This document shows positions 14,147-25,633 of a stretch of 64,000 nt of DNA, in pieces; within the stretch, counting starts at the first letter, position 1, and each line of letters starts with the position of its first letter. The position numbers and the translations under genes are program-made. The notes beneath the pieces were generated by a model that searched no databases, was not told the origin of the DNA, and was given only the letters and a program-made list of their open reading frames with translations. Source of the stretch: Hyalella azteca (Eukaryota > Arthropoda > Malacostraca > Amphipoda > Hyalellidae); the NCBI RefSeq assembly GCF_000764305.2, contig NW_025931949.1, forward strand, positions 310,001-374,000. Direction: 5' to 3'.

Positions 14147-15070
14147 TCCTGCACTACTCGCCTATCTCAAGCCCTGGCAGCCTTTGATCGATCTTATCGA
14201 AGCATAATCATGTGGCAGTTAACAGCTCGGCTGCCCCTACATTGTATACGAATTGATTCGAGCTTTTAAATTTATCTCATCTTCAACGAACATTAAAAAC
14301 TTTTCATAAACGTTTTTAGTTTGTCAATTGTCTGACGGAAGTAAGGACTGATAAATGAAAGTAAGGCATACCACTAATATATCACGTGTTCTTCATGTGA
14401 CAGCACGTGTTCTCGTTCGAACGGAACTTGATATCAGGGCCGACCTGATACTTTGCAGTATTCATCGACAGTCATTATGTTAGCTCAACCTGTTCAATAA
14501 TTGCTGCACTCGCAAGTTCATGAGAACTCAAGGATTACCTCAACTTGGAGCCTTCATTCTTTATTAGCTGTGCAAAACCACCGTTACTGAGCTCGTGTCA
14601 TTATAGCTGCTAGTCGTGCGGCAATGAAACTGGTGTCACTCAAAGGATCGCTACTAAGCTGCAAGCGATTCAATTTAGCCTGGACCATGGGCAGTTCTTT
14701 GAAGCCTTGCCCGAGTTCGCCGCTGCATTGCCGAATACGATGCATCATCTGATCGATTAATCGATGATGTCATTTGCCATTATGATGATAAAGATTTTCT
14801 GCCACAAAATTCCGTACCTTTCTGTAATAATAAGTATTTACCAATTTACTATTCCAGTCATATTTATCAGAGAACTTTTCATTAAATATTTCAAGTACAA
14901 TGAATTAGGGAATAAATAATTTAAATACTTTTGCTTTAACCTTTTCTTTTGTTAAGCTTATTTAATTTGGCATCAGTAAATAATTATCTGAAATTACGCA
15001 TGACAAACCAGGATGAAAATTCATGTTCGATCACCATTAAAATTTGTATGTCCTTCGTAATTTTTTTCAG

Positions 15071-15148
15071 CTACAACAAACGAAGCTGCCATCTACCAAT
15101 TCCCATCTCAGGCGCGTCTGTTCGACCATTTGCGAACTTGTTTCAAAG
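15071..15148 (+). CDS. Dys: Candidate dystrophin exon (rod domain), weaker support
   Basis: A strong acceptor (T-run, then CAG at 15068-15070) opens a 78-nt segment ending AAAG|GTATAC. The exon length is a multiple of three. It is open in the frame needed to splice to the exon at 18306: it leaves one G, which with TT gives a valine codon before AKLREHW. In that frame the peptide carries TTNEAAIYQF and RLFDHLRTCFK, reading plausibly into the LREHWDE helix of the next exon. Base composition is richer in GC than the flanks. The peptide itself is not a clear spectrin-repeat match, so the call rests on splice signals and phase; a cryptic segment is possible. The 3.2-kb gap to the next exon would be an intron. 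Confidence 0.35.
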
Positions 15149-18100
15149 GTATACGCGTGGAGCTGCATTTCTTGTTCCCCGTTTGTTAACATCTGTAGCT
15201 ATAACTTTATATATTGACTTAAAATTCTACTGACTCGTAATCCAACTTACTAATTGCATAGAAAAACACCTATGCGTAGTTATAACTTACGAACCTGTTC
15301 AACTCTAGTGTAAACAATTTGCAAGTCCCGAGTATGTAGTTCACTAATTTTAATCGTAGTTCTGTGTGCTTCTGTGAAACTTGTGGAAAACGAAATTACT
15401 TTTTCAACTTACAAAATAAATGAACTCTCTTTGTTTTGATTGGAAATCGAACTGCTCCGAAGATCTTGGTGTGCGCATAGGACTGCTGCTTGTGTTATTC
15501 GAGTTGTTCTATAGGACTGATCCACTAGCTAGCAATGAACGACCATCATAATTGTTCATGATGATGCGGGCTGTAAATTATAACACTATTTAACAGCACG
15601 ATACGATTTTATTTATTCTATTTCATCCATACTTTCCGTACAACTGAGAAATATGAAAGGGTCGAATTGTTCAAATAATGACACACTTTCTTACATGCAG
15701 CGCCAGCATGGAGTGGATTTAGCAATGATACGTCTTTTTGCCGGGCCCCACTAGATCAGGATAACATAAACAAAGGCTAAACTGCATCACTATTTAGACA
15801 AATTTTCACTCATTTCTCTCAGTGCGCCATTGTACTTCGAAGATCGATTCTGTGATGAAATGTACTACTGTAACATTTATTGTGACGCTCTGCTTGGAAA
15901 TCCTTATAAGTACCGAGTACTTACTGCCCTAGAGATCATTCTCTATCATGATCGCGTAGAGCGACCACCTTGATGTAACGCTGGCCCGTCTAAACTCTCA
16001 AATGTTAAAGTAATTCTGCTGTGTCAATATCGCCGAACTTGATCCTATAATGGAGCTTGTGTGCTTCAAGTTTTCGGCGTCGCTGCTGTTCTATCACGGC
16101 TTTAATTTAGACGGTGCGTCTCATCGATCATCCGCCAGATTCTCTATTAGTTTTACTCGCGAATTCAATCGCTGCTCCGCTCTTCACTAAAAGTTTTGAG
16201 TGGCCAAGCGCGAAAGATGAGAAAAAATAGAACTCAGTACTCACTGCAGTGAGTGACAGAGCGCGCATTTTCTCGTCGACGAAAACTTGAGGTCACGGAC
16301 GGACGGACAGACGGACGGACAGACAGACGGACATGGCGAGCACAATAGTGCATTTTTTCCGTAAATGAGAAAATGCGCTAAAAAGGCGTGAGGTTTGCGA
16401 ATCGAAATTTATGTTTCGTCTCTTTTTCTGGGTAGAAGCGCGTTGACCCAAAATTTTTCGAATCGCTAAGATGCGTATTTGTCAAGTCGAGCATAAAACA
16501 TACCCTCGAAGTTACGTAATATCCTCGGTCAATAGTAGAAGTTATATCAAAAATAGTTGCGACTTCGTCTTTTTCTGCTTATCACAGTCGACTTTTCAAG
16601 CTAAACCCTCCAATCACAGACGCTAATCTAATCAGCCGCTTCGTGTACTTCTAAGCTGCTACGAGTAAGAGTTTTGATAGTACCTATAGTTAGCCGAATT
16701 AACCTGCCTGCTGAACCTGCTACGCTAGCTCACCTAGTCTGATTAGCCCGCTACTTATCTCGCAATATCTCGCGGATCGCTACATATGCCTTGTTGTATT
16801 CAAAATGAAAAACAATTGATGAACTGCATTGACTCATTTTAGGTTTTCTTATTTGTTGCAACTGTTGTTATTAACGAGTTTCTAAGTAATATATCTGAAT
16901 TATACCCTTCTGTTTGGTCAAATCATTCTAACATCCTTCAGTATTGTTTAGTGCGCAAATTTGATTAATTTTGGCTTGAAAATAGAGCTGGTAACGTGGT
17001 TGTTTTCTAATGAGCATGGGCAATTGAGTGAGTTTCTGTCTATTTCAACTGATAATGCTATTTTAGGCGAATAATGGACAGAAAATGAAATATTTTTACG
17101 GCTAAATGTATCCATTTTTGTTTAAAATAACTTTTTATCAGAAGACTTCCGCTGCTATTCAGACAAGTCGCCAAAAAGTAAAGGAATAGTGCGATTATTA
17201 AAAAATTAATTTAATAAAAAATTAAGTAGAGTAAGTTTAAATTTAAAATTAAGTAGAATTAATCTTTGGTAAATCTGAACTCATCAAAAGAAACTCTAGG
17301 CCGAGATTTTCGTTCTTCAATCGCAGCTCTAATTAATTCCATATGATAGGCTGCTGTAGGCCCAAGGCCAAGGCCACTGTGCTCGAGATATCTACGTATA
17401 TTTCTGTCATACTTAATTAAATGAAGTTCGTATATTTTTTTGCACGCACACATTTAGTTAAGCTGCTGTTTTTATTGTAGTAAGATTCCTTTCTGCCTAC
17501 GTACTGACGGTATTGTACTCTGTACACTGTAGTGTTAGTGTACAGTCCAGTCGCAGTCCTTCAATGCCGAGCGGCATATTGCTTCAGCTTCTCCTAGAAG
17601 TTCTCATTTTCTGTCAGAGAGCGTTAGAAAATGTAATTTTGAGAGATGCTATTGTATATATAATTGCTATGTGTGATCTTGTAATTAATAAGTAGCAATA
17701 TGAGTTCCCGTACGTGTACTGTCGCCGCCCCCCTACCTATGCTACATAATTGGCTTTGATATGTAGTGTAATTTTATTAAAAATTAATGCACTAATAATT
17801 AGACATAACGTTTGTATTTAATAATACGCTAATGGGGCGAGATCAGACTGATGAGATCATAAGTGCAGTGTCTCAACAGTTGAAAACCGTTGCCAGTTTG
17901 CCTTTTCTTAGGCAATAAACATTTCGAATACCTCCAGGGAGGCTATCATATGTATATTAATTGTGTAACAGGTACACGATTGGGAGCCACAGGTCGTGCA
18001 TGGATATTTGTACATGACAACGCCTCACAACGGGCCTGTAAATTACAAGTTTGAATAAGGAAATATGATAATTGTAGACACATCGACAGCTTTTCGTGGT

Positions 18101-18305
18101 TACGATTAAAGTTTTCTTTATCTCTCTCGCCGAAAATATCTTGAGGTAGATGTCGTCAGCTGGTTCTCCTTCTTGAACAAATGCGCTCCATTGCCACGCA
18201 TATTAATGTATCTTTTTCATTGCAAAAGGATACAGTCATTCATACATTCATACTGCCACACATTGGTCTTCTGCTGTTTTATAGCAAACTTATATTGTGT
18301 TTCAG
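15149..18305 (+). other. Intron-like stretch before the dystrophin exon cluster
   Basis: No coding sequence is recognised. It contains the minus-orientation copy of the GTCC-core repeat (16221-16385). It ends in a standard acceptor, ...tatattgtgtttcag, at 18305. Nothing else of note is seen. Confidence 0.6.
16221..16385 (-). mobile_element. GTCC-core dispersed element, copy A (inverted)
   Basis: Read on the minus strand it has the same order as the copies at 27536 and 50956. That order is a TTTTTAGCGCATTTTCTC start, a CATGTCCGTC-type (GTCY)n core, a GAGAAAATGCGC motif complementary to the start, a palindrome CTCACTGCAGTGAG, and an ACTGAGTT plus T-run end. It encodes no protein. The architecture (short internal inverted repeat, GTCY microsatellite core, hairpin near the 3' end) recalls Helitron-like/DINE-1/mini-me elements of insects; that assignment is inference. 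It lies 1.9 kb upstream of the 18306 exon. Confidence 0.75.
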
Positions 18306-18520
18306 TTGCAAAGCTACGTGAGCATTGGGACGAGACGAGCAGCGCTGTGCTAGCTCGCAAGACTCAGCTAGACGCGATGCTCTCCGACTCTCACAAGCTC
18401 GAGACGAAGCGAGCCGAGGTCGAGGCTTGGCTCACCAGGATGGAACACAGACTTGAACGGTCCTCTATGACCGTCGGTCTCGCGCCTCACATGCTCGACC
18501 AACAGATCAGAGATCAGAAG
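18306..18520 (+). CDS. Dys: Dystrophin exon, distal rod spectrin repeat (first of cluster)
   Basis: Dystrophin links F-actin to the dystroglycan complex at the membrane; its rod is built of spectrin-type three-helix repeats. This 215-nt exon enters with two bases of a split codon and ends on a codon boundary (CAG AAG|GTGAAT), giving 71 codons. Visible landmarks are AKLREHWDETSS, then KTQLDAMLSDSHKL, then VEAWLTRMEHRLERS, and finally MLDQQIRDQK. These align helix by helix with the human rod segment containing NQWDEVQ, QLNEML and ITETKQ near the C-terminal end of the rod. The tryptophans of HWDE and AWL are the conserved helix-A and helix positions. The acceptor is tattgtgtttcag. The exon is GC-rich against AT-rich flanks. 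The spectrin-repeat call is firm; dystrophin rather than another spectrin-family protein rests on continuity with the next two exons. Confidence 0.93.
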
Positions 18521-18991
18521 GTGAATTAAATATATTTTGTTTGGCCTGTGCATGCAGGTAAATTTGTTGAATTAATTGAATTGTTAGCATGAGGTTTCAA
18601 CTCTGGATGTATATGAACATTGGTGAACATCTTATGAATTTCTGATGATACTATGCACAGAATTTAATTTTTTTTATTCGACGCATAATAGTGACAATTG
18701 TTTTGTTTGCGTAGAGATATTGATGTATTACAATTATTTTGTTTACGTAAAAATATTGATGTGAAAATATTTACGTCAAATGAAGCTGAACTATTACCTA
18801 GTAGTAGCGAATCAAGTACGAATAGTGAATCGAAATTGTTGAAGTCAAATATCGTCACTTTCTTACTGGTTGATAGAATATATGATGGAAGGAAGCGCCT
18901 CTCGATGTCTCGATATGATTTTTAATAACATTCAGTAATAATGTGAATACCTAACAATACTCGAGAAAATATTTGTTTTGTTTGGCTGCAG
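18521..18991 (+). other. Dys: Dystrophin intron
   Basis: A 471-bp intron from GTGAAT to TTTGGCTGCAG. In the exon's frame it gives an immediate stop (GTG AAT TAA), confirming the exon end. It holds a 36-bp imperfect tandem duplication at 18694-18765. Confidence 0.85.
18694..18765. repeat. 36-bp imperfect tandem duplication
   Basis: Two units of acaattRttttgtttRcgta followed by aRatattgatgt, lying wholly within the short dystrophin intron. Confidence 0.6.
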
Positions 18992-19146
18992 GGTCAGCAG
19001 GCGGAGGTGCAGCAATACAAGCACCAGATGGAGCTACTGAACCAGCAGACGCAGCGTCTCATTACGATCTACCAGCACGACGACACGCGTCACCTGCGAC
19101 GTCGCGGCGACGCACTTAACGCAAGATTTAATAACCTCCAGGCAAA
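18992..19146 (+). CDS. Dys: Dystrophin exon, spectrin repeat (second of cluster)
   Basis: A 155-nt exon, phase 0 at entry (CTGCAG|GGT CAG CAG) and two bases over at the end (GCA AA|GTGAGT, a consensus donor). The product reads GQQAEVQQYKHQMELLNQQ, then RLITIYQHDDTRHLRRR and ALNARFNNLQ. The IYQHDDTR motif lines up with DYSADDTR of human dystrophin, and ALNARFNN with the following ENINASW helix start. It continues directly from the previous exon, completing one repeat and starting the next. High GC and synonymous-looking third positions support coding. No frameshift or in-frame stop is present. Confidence 0.93.
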
Positions 19147-20315
19147 GTGAGTCATGCCTCATTGAGACCTACAAGTGAATTATATGTGGTAGACATCAGC
19201 GCGTTCAATGTTCTCTGTTCTCAATTGCACACTGTAGTCCGGTCGCTCGTTCTAGTTTGATTCTGTAACTTTGCACAGGGACAGTTGAAAAGTCTTTATT
19301 CAGATTTGCACTGTCTGATCTAACCGTCGCTGACTTGGGACGCATCATCAGCCAGCGATAAATCCGTTAAAATGAAAAGTAATCTGAGAGAGAAAATTTG
19401 AAGAAACTTATGTATATTATACTTCTAAGATGAAAAGTTGTTAAATCCTACTTGGATTCAAGGCTATAGCGTGAGACAAGCGAAATAGCCCAAATATGTA
19501 GTAATGAATGATTATGAATGTAAGAATGTTGTAATTCTTGCCTCTTGTAATTCAAGAGTGTAGTGCTTCCTTCATTCAGACTTATGAGCAAATAATTGGA
19601 GGCCAAATTCAGCGCGTTCAATGTTTTTACTAACTGTAGGCTAATGGTGCTCTGCCTCATTCAGGCTTACCAGCGAATTTCCAGTGGCTGGTGTCATCGC
19701 GTTCTATTCTCTCTGCTATGAAAGGCTTTAAAAATGACTTCAACATTGTGGTAGACGGTGACCAATAGGTCGGTTGGCTTGCAACTTGCCCTTGTTGATG
19801 GTGAAAATTATGTTCACGTTCAATAACTTGGCTTTATTGGCGGTGTGTGGGATTTTCTTTGTAGATTCAATGCATCAATCTTAGCGTTCAATGAAATTGC
19901 CTCTTTTGTTCTTATGATGTTTCTGCTTAAATTGATCCTTTATGTCAACTCTACTAATTTCGAGGCTTCATGTATTTTATATTGTATTTTATGATTTATT
20001 CGATTTATTTGTCTATTCATGATGTTAACATAAATTCGTCCAAAATTGTCACCTAAGAACTATTTTGCAGTTATTGTTTTTATTTCCGCCTGCCAATTAA
20101 TAATGCAATTAAACTGTATCTTTTTCTTTGCTGACCTCTTATAGATGCACTATGTTTACCGTCACGTCATTAATGATAGAATAATTTTACTGCGCTCAGA
20201 CACGAGCAGCGCCACTGAAAAGTTTAAAAACTTTCAGCATGGCTGTTTAATGGTTTTATATCCAGATTATTAATATCCTGCAACGTACTTATATAAATTA
20301 CGACTTGTGTTTCAG
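19147..20315 (+). other. Dys: Dystrophin intron
   Basis: A 1,169-bp intron from GTGAGT to TTGTGTTTCAG, AT-rich, with no coding signal or mobile element recognised. Confidence 0.85.
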
Positions 20316-20517
20316 CCTCGCGATGCGCGGCAAAGCCCTACACGGCGCCATGAACTCGACCAGCAACTTCGACAAAGCCTTGGAGAAGTTCTTCGGCTGG
20401 CTTAGTGAGGCCGAGGCTTCCAGCAACTCGGCAGACCTCGACGCGGACAACACGCAGGCGTCCACGGGGTCTCTTGGCCACCGACGCGACCATGGACGAC
20501 ATGTCGCCACTGTCAAG
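20316..20517 (+). CDS. Dys: Dystrophin exon, spectrin repeat (third of cluster)
   Basis: A 202-nt exon. Its first base completes the AA|C codon left by the previous exon, and it ends on a codon boundary at GTC AAG|GTGAGT. The product reads NLAMRGKALHGAMNST, then NFDKALEKFFGWLSEAEASS, matching the human RVSEREAALEETHRLLQQ ... DLEKFLAWLTEAETT helices. After SADLDADNTQ the reading frame stays open but becomes low in helix propensity (GSLGHRRDHGRHV). The +1 frame of the same bases gives LLATDATMDDMSPLS, which looks more like the expected linker, so a one-base sequencing or real frameshift near 20440-20475 is possible. The next repeat's exon was not found downstream in the window. Confidence 0.9.
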
Positions 20518-20815
20518 GTGAGTCAAGGAATAAGCATCTTTATTATTATCAATTTTTAAGAATCAGATAGATTCACAGGTTTCATTTGGAATATGATCTA
20601 AAATTTCTGTCTGCGTGCGAGTGGGAATTGGTGCTTATCGCTATCGGTGACCGCCGTTAGATGAAGACTGCTTTCGACTTTATTTTATTCGATTTTCTGG
20701 AAGGTTTTCTTGAAAATCATTCAGGTGTTCTATAACTCAACGACAGTTAACAGTAAACAAAGATGAGAGCAAATGAGAATTTATTTATGGTTAAAATCAT
20801 TTCAACTCAAATTGT

Positions 20816-20873
20816 TAAAGATTGAATTTGTTTGTTACAAAGATTGAATTTGTTTGTTAAAGATTGATTTGTG
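20816..20873. repeat. ~22-bp tandem, about 2.6 copies
   Basis: Repeats of aaagattgaatttgtttgtt in the intron following the third exon. Minor local tandem. Confidence 0.6.
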
Positions 20874-21901
20874 TTACACCTGTGTAAGTAGTGTTGTATT
20901 AATCTTTTTCTTATTTTTCAATCTATGCAATGTTCTGAAAATAGTTTTCATTTAATGCTTTCAGCTTCATGAAAATCAATGTGTTGTTGAGAGCAATTTG
21001 TAATGTTCAGTAGCAAGTTATCGGTTGGGCAGCGTTAGTCCCTTCACTTGTCGCTACTCTTGTCGCTGCTTCCTCACACGCACTCGGGCGCTGGTAATTG
21101 GTTCCTGTTTAATTGCATCCATTCGTAACCATTGCCGTCCTTGACACCTCTGCCCGCGTTCACATCGCACCCGCGACGCTGCTTGCTGGTCCCGCTAGGA
21201 TGCGTAATTCTACACAGAATAATATCACATTCCTAGGAAATTGCTGCTAACGCGTCTCCATTTCACTTACTTTACAAAGTCAACTCAATTAAGATACGTA
21301 CTATGCGCATAATGTTTGAGACCTCGCAGCCATGCTGTAACATGACATTTTACTTCAATTATTTAATGCCATTACCAAGAAGTTTCCCTTATCAATAATT
21401 ACTAGTCGTCCACTGTTTTATTTTTAGGTTTTCAATGGCTTTCATTCGGCTGCGGGTAGAACTTTTTCCGATCAGAGATAAATTATTTCTCGTGTGGAGT
21501 GACTAGCGAGGCCGAGAAAAGAGCTGCCTGGATACTATATACCGTTCTCCCTTAAATATTGGCGTCCAGTTGCTATGCTTGCTGTGGACGCTTCTTCGCG
21601 GCTCTCCCCTCTCCAGAAACTCTCTACTCATTAAATTGATACGACGTTAAAGACTTTTTATGTTGAAACTCGAATGGCAATTTCCTATGTGTCGACACAG
21701 TTTTCATTTTTTAGTTTCGTATTTACTTCACATAGTGAATTGTGTCTCATCCTTAAACTTTTCCTTCTATGTTAACTTGAAATTAACTAATTAAAGCCAG
21801 TTGTATCAAGAACATCATTCATCATTAATTAGAAAATTCGAGTGAAATTTGATTTCAATCGTTCTGAATTCACTTCAAGTCGAGTCACAAACATAGGATC
21901 G

Positions 21902-21926
21902 CACCTTATTTAATTTCAGGTAAGTT
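21902..21926 (+). promoter_or_regulatory. Putative recursive-splicing (ratchet) site 1
   Basis: The sequence ttatttaatttcag|gtaagttt places an acceptor directly against a consensus donor. In insects, long introns are removed stepwise at such zero-length exons. The pyrimidine tract here is mediocre. The site is only 1.4 kb from the upstream exon, whereas known ratchet sites are usually several kb away, so this is the weaker of the two. Confidence 0.35.
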
Positions 21927-24230
21927 TTAAGTATTGTAATTATATTGGACCGCCAAGCTGGTTGATGCTGATTTTACACGAGTCATTGATTTAAAGTTTA
22001 GCTCGTCCTTCTTGAATTACGCAACTGTAGTCTTTGAGCATGCCGTACTAGATAAATATAGGGTCCTTCTCCAGGCCACTTGATTACCATCCGCACACTG
22101 AAGACGGGATGAATCATTTAATAATTCATGCCTACCGAACGAAGTAGATGTTTTTATAAAGTTTTATTTTATTGTTTCATGCTCAATGTGTAAAGACTCT
22201 GAATACCCGCATAAAATAAATCGACCGCCGTTGAAGATCTTCGTTCTTATTGGATACCGAAAATTTTTTTAACTATCGTTTGATTCTACGTTGATGGACT
22301 AGAAATCCGTTGTTTTTAAAAACGTACTTACATGCTCCGAAATGAGTATTTACATACTCCTTTAGTGAATGATAGTTCTTTAGTAATAATTCTATAGTTT
22401 TCGGTGAATTTGTGCATTTGAGACACTCTTGATGACATAGTTTCCATTTTCTTTTACACCGAAGCGTGAATGGAAGTAAGCGAAGCCTAGGCAGCGCTGG
22501 TCGCATTTCCGCCGCATATATGCAACAGAGCGCTTTGTATGTTAGTGTCACAAGCCTCCATGATGTTGCATTTGCATCTGGGGGTTCGATGTACGGTAAC
22601 CAACTCTGTACATGGACATTTCATTGCATAGTGATGTTCTGTCCCTTTGACGTTTGCTTCATCCTCGTCTCAGTTCTCCATGTATTCTCTCAGGTATCTT
22701 TGATGTTATTCTCTTTGACGCTTGTGTGTACGCATTTTGTCCTTTGCGCAGCTTAGTTCTATGAGGTGCAGATGGGATACTGCAGATGATCGCTATAAAT
22801 TCCTCCATCAAACTTGGAATAATGGCAGTGAAATTTGTTGGCGGCATTTGTTAATTCATGATAGGCAATAACATGGAAGCATGATATAATGCTATTAAAT
22901 TCCGTTTTGTATCCAAATGAATTTTTTTATTTAATATCATTCATATCTTGTGATGTCGATCGCTGGACAATAGGCCTGATGTGGCCTGTTGCCAATTCTT
23001 GTACTTGTTCACCGGAGATCTAAAAACAATACCTCTGACCGGATCTTTTCAAAACTGACGATAGTTTGAAATAGCTACTAGAGTTACATCAATTTCAGAT
23101 TTTTACCTACCGTTATATAATTCCGTGCTGAATATGTCCAATGCCACTGATTTTCTTACCGCTCTAGTGTTATTTTAATTTTGATACTACAATTATAATT
23201 TTGCTGGGGGTTGAAATGCTCGGACCTCGATAATTTCCGCGGCTACTTATGCTACATTTCTAGCTGGTGTGTTAAAGTTTACCGATTAGGTTGCCTGTTC
23301 AGAGTTGGCGCTTGTCTCACACACCGAATTTGATGAACGGGTTCGACGATGGACGGATAATGAAGCAATCTATTTACAGCTCCGCCTCTCACTTTTAAGA
23401 TCTTGAAAAATTAGCCTTTGCTCCTTCGAAATGCCGGAGGAGACGACACGCTGTAAATATTACAACAGGTGGCCATTTTCAAAACGCTTTGTTTTGATGT
23501 CCTGGAATAATGCTTCTCCTACCGCTGTTTTCATGTTGTCCAATGAGCTTCGCATTTTCTCATCCTCGCTCGAAAGGTTACTTAAATTTTTAGGTGGACA
23601 TAGCAGTTAACTCTTATAGGTACTCGTGCATTGAAATTTATCATTAACGTTCTCTAGAACCTGATGTTCTCTCAATAAACTCCAAGCATTTTCAGTGACT
23701 TGTTTAATGTATTTGGTTAACTTAATTTGATCGTTTCCGTTGGAATATGGTCTCGTGTTCATTTCATTTATCATTCAGTTTTACAAGATATCAAATTTTT
23801 TCCTGGTCTCATATTATCATCGTTCACTTAATTTTTCGTTGTGTTGGGATTGACGAAATATCGTAGTATTGAGGTTGTTTCTCAGCGAATATGAATATTA
23901 TTGGCCTTTTACAACCTAATCACATTCATTTGTAGTACTGTCGAGTGATTTTATGATAGCACACTTAGTAAAAAAAATTCTACCCAACTTTACAATAACG
24001 TCTGCGTGCAGCCATGAGGTGGCTGCGTTACGTCTCATTCAGTTGCGGCCGCCGGTGGGCCAATATAAGCTCTCAGGTGTCAAATGATGAGGGCTTTGTA
24101 GCGATTGCGTTGATTCAGGAGCAACTGCCTCCCTTACCCTCCTCTCTCTCGCCTGATGTTATGGATGAGGCATCAGCGCAGCGTACGGCTCATGATGAAT
24201 TGCCGGCCCTCTGCCGCGACGGGATATTGA

Positions 24231-24470
24231 GTGCTGCTCGGCTGGGAATATCGGGTGCTGCTCTGCTGGGGATATCGGGTGCTGCTCTGCTGGGAGTATC
24301 GGGTGCTGCTCTGCTGGGAGTATCGGGTGCTGCTCTGCTGGGAGTATTGGGTGCTGCTCTGCTGGGGATATCGGGTGCTGCTCGGCTGGGGATATCGGGT
24401 GCTGCTCGGCTGGGAATATCTGGTGCTGCTCGGCTGGGAATATCGGATGCTGCTCGGCTGGGAATATCGG
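24231..24470. repeat. 24-bp minisatellite, ten copies
   Basis: Ten units starting every 24 bp from 24231. Each contains gtgctgct[cg][tg]gctggg followed by [ag][ag]tatcggg; variants are single-base. Because 24 is a multiple of three, all frames without stops stay open. This produces a 172-codon + strand ORF (24014-24532) with a repeated GAALLGIS-type octapeptide that I do not take as a gene. Confidence 0.9.
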
Positions 24471-25459
24471 GGTATAATCTGCTGCAGTTAGCGAAGGTTT
24501 TGATTGTAGTATTGGATAACTTATCAGGATAACAGGTCCAGCCGACGTATGCTGGTGTGCTTCCTAGTCATTTGTTCATATTGTATGTTTGTAAATCAAA
24601 CACACGGTATTGGTATTTAAGGTGAACAGATTTGATGGTTATGCTGCCGTTTATCGCCGTTAATAGCAAGTCGAGGTTGAGGAGCGCATTAAATCAAGCA
24701 TTGAACCTAGTGAATGGCGAGCGCACAGACACCGGCATGTTGATGATAAGCGACAGCGGCGCCTCTGATGTCCCAGATGGAAATTATTAACGACGCTGCT
24801 CATCTTCATCTCGTTTCACTTGAACACTTAATATATTTAATCTCTTTAAGAGGAGCTCTTGTTTGGGCTGTTTTGACGTTGAATTTTCATTCATATCTAC
24901 TATATTACTGAATATTATGAAATCCCTTGACCTTTTTGTATTCAATTTTTCACTCAATGGTTTTTACTTGCGTATGCAAAATACTCACCAAACTTTGGTG
25001 GTCCTCCTTTATTACGGGAACTTTGGTTGTTTATATTTTTTCGGGAATTCTTTTTGCACATTACAGGCCAGGCTTATCCTATTGTCTCGTGTTGTGTTGC
25101 ACTCTAACTGTTGTTTGGTTCGTAATTGTTCTTGACCTTATTATAAAACTTATGATGACATTGATTACCTTACAATAGAAATTTTTAGATAATTAGAGAT
25201 TTATCCAAAAAGCTCTCATTTTGTTTCCATTTTTCTAAAAAAAAAGTTATTCGCTTAATAGAGGAAGTATGAATAACGCACCGGAAGAGAAAAACTCCTC
25301 TGGAAGAGATTATAATTATACCGCTCCTCTTGAAGTGAGCTACAGCTATGTCTCGATAAAATGAAATTGCTTTTTTTACAAACACAACCTACAATGTCCC
25401 ATAGATTCAAGGATGTTAAGATAGTGGGTTTGTTTCGTTTTCTTCTACTAACCCTGTAG

Positions 25460-25633
25460 CACCTGCAGCTCACTGGTACCTCTTCTCGCGTCGCTTTGGT
25501 GGTTGTGGCCGCAATGATACTTCATTGTGCCCGGGTTGGTACCACAGAGGAGCAATTTCAAAGAAGATTACTGAGGCTTCCCTCCATAGTGCCTATACAA
25601 AGCAGAGGTCTTTTGAGCCGAAGTTTATTCTAG
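25460..25633 (+). CDS. Possible alternative terminal exon (unrecognised, speculative)
   Basis: A very good acceptor, with branch-like CTAAC and pyrimidine tract (ttcttctactaaccctgtag), ends at 25459. In phase 0, the phase left by the dystrophin exon at 20517, the following 57 codons are open to a TAG. An AATAAA lies at 25969-25974. The peptide has a hydrophobic stretch (VALVVVAAMIL) and a basic tail with EEQFQRRLLRL. If used it would truncate dystrophin after the distal rod. No homology is recognised. A chance open frame of this length is not rare. Confidence 0.18.
   Translation, partial: HLQLTGTSSRVALVVVAAMILHCARVGTTEEQFQRRLLRLPSIVPIQSRGLLSRSLF

Larger units (their letters stand above)
1..15070 (+). 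other. Upstream non-coding stretch, probably dystrophin intron
   Basis: No recognisable protein family is encoded on either strand here. The stretch is AT-rich and holds a 15-bp-arm hairpin (3114-3149), a 39-bp duplication (9274-9351), a 48-bp x3 tandem (10356-10499), a degenerate 'tgcccacttctg' repeat (11941-12006), a short tandem (13089-13136), an AT-rich hairpin (14099-14146) and a possible minus-strand terminal exon (1354-1611). A GAG|GTAAGT at about 129/130 follows a modest pyrimidine run and could be a donor or weak ratchet site, but no open exon leads into it. That the whole stretch is intron of the same gene as the exons at 18.3-20.5 kb is an inference; upstream rod exons must lie somewhere to the left. 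Confidence 0.5.

Noticed and set aside
18521..18557. Alternative donor GCAG|GTAAAT just after the 18306 exon
   Set aside because: Using it would place an in-frame TAA (GTG AAT TAA) within the exon; the upstream GTGAAT donor fits the next exon in frame.
24014..24532. 172-codon + strand ORF
   Set aside because: Its length comes from ten copies of a 24-bp minisatellite that keeps frames open; no domain or splice context supports a gene.
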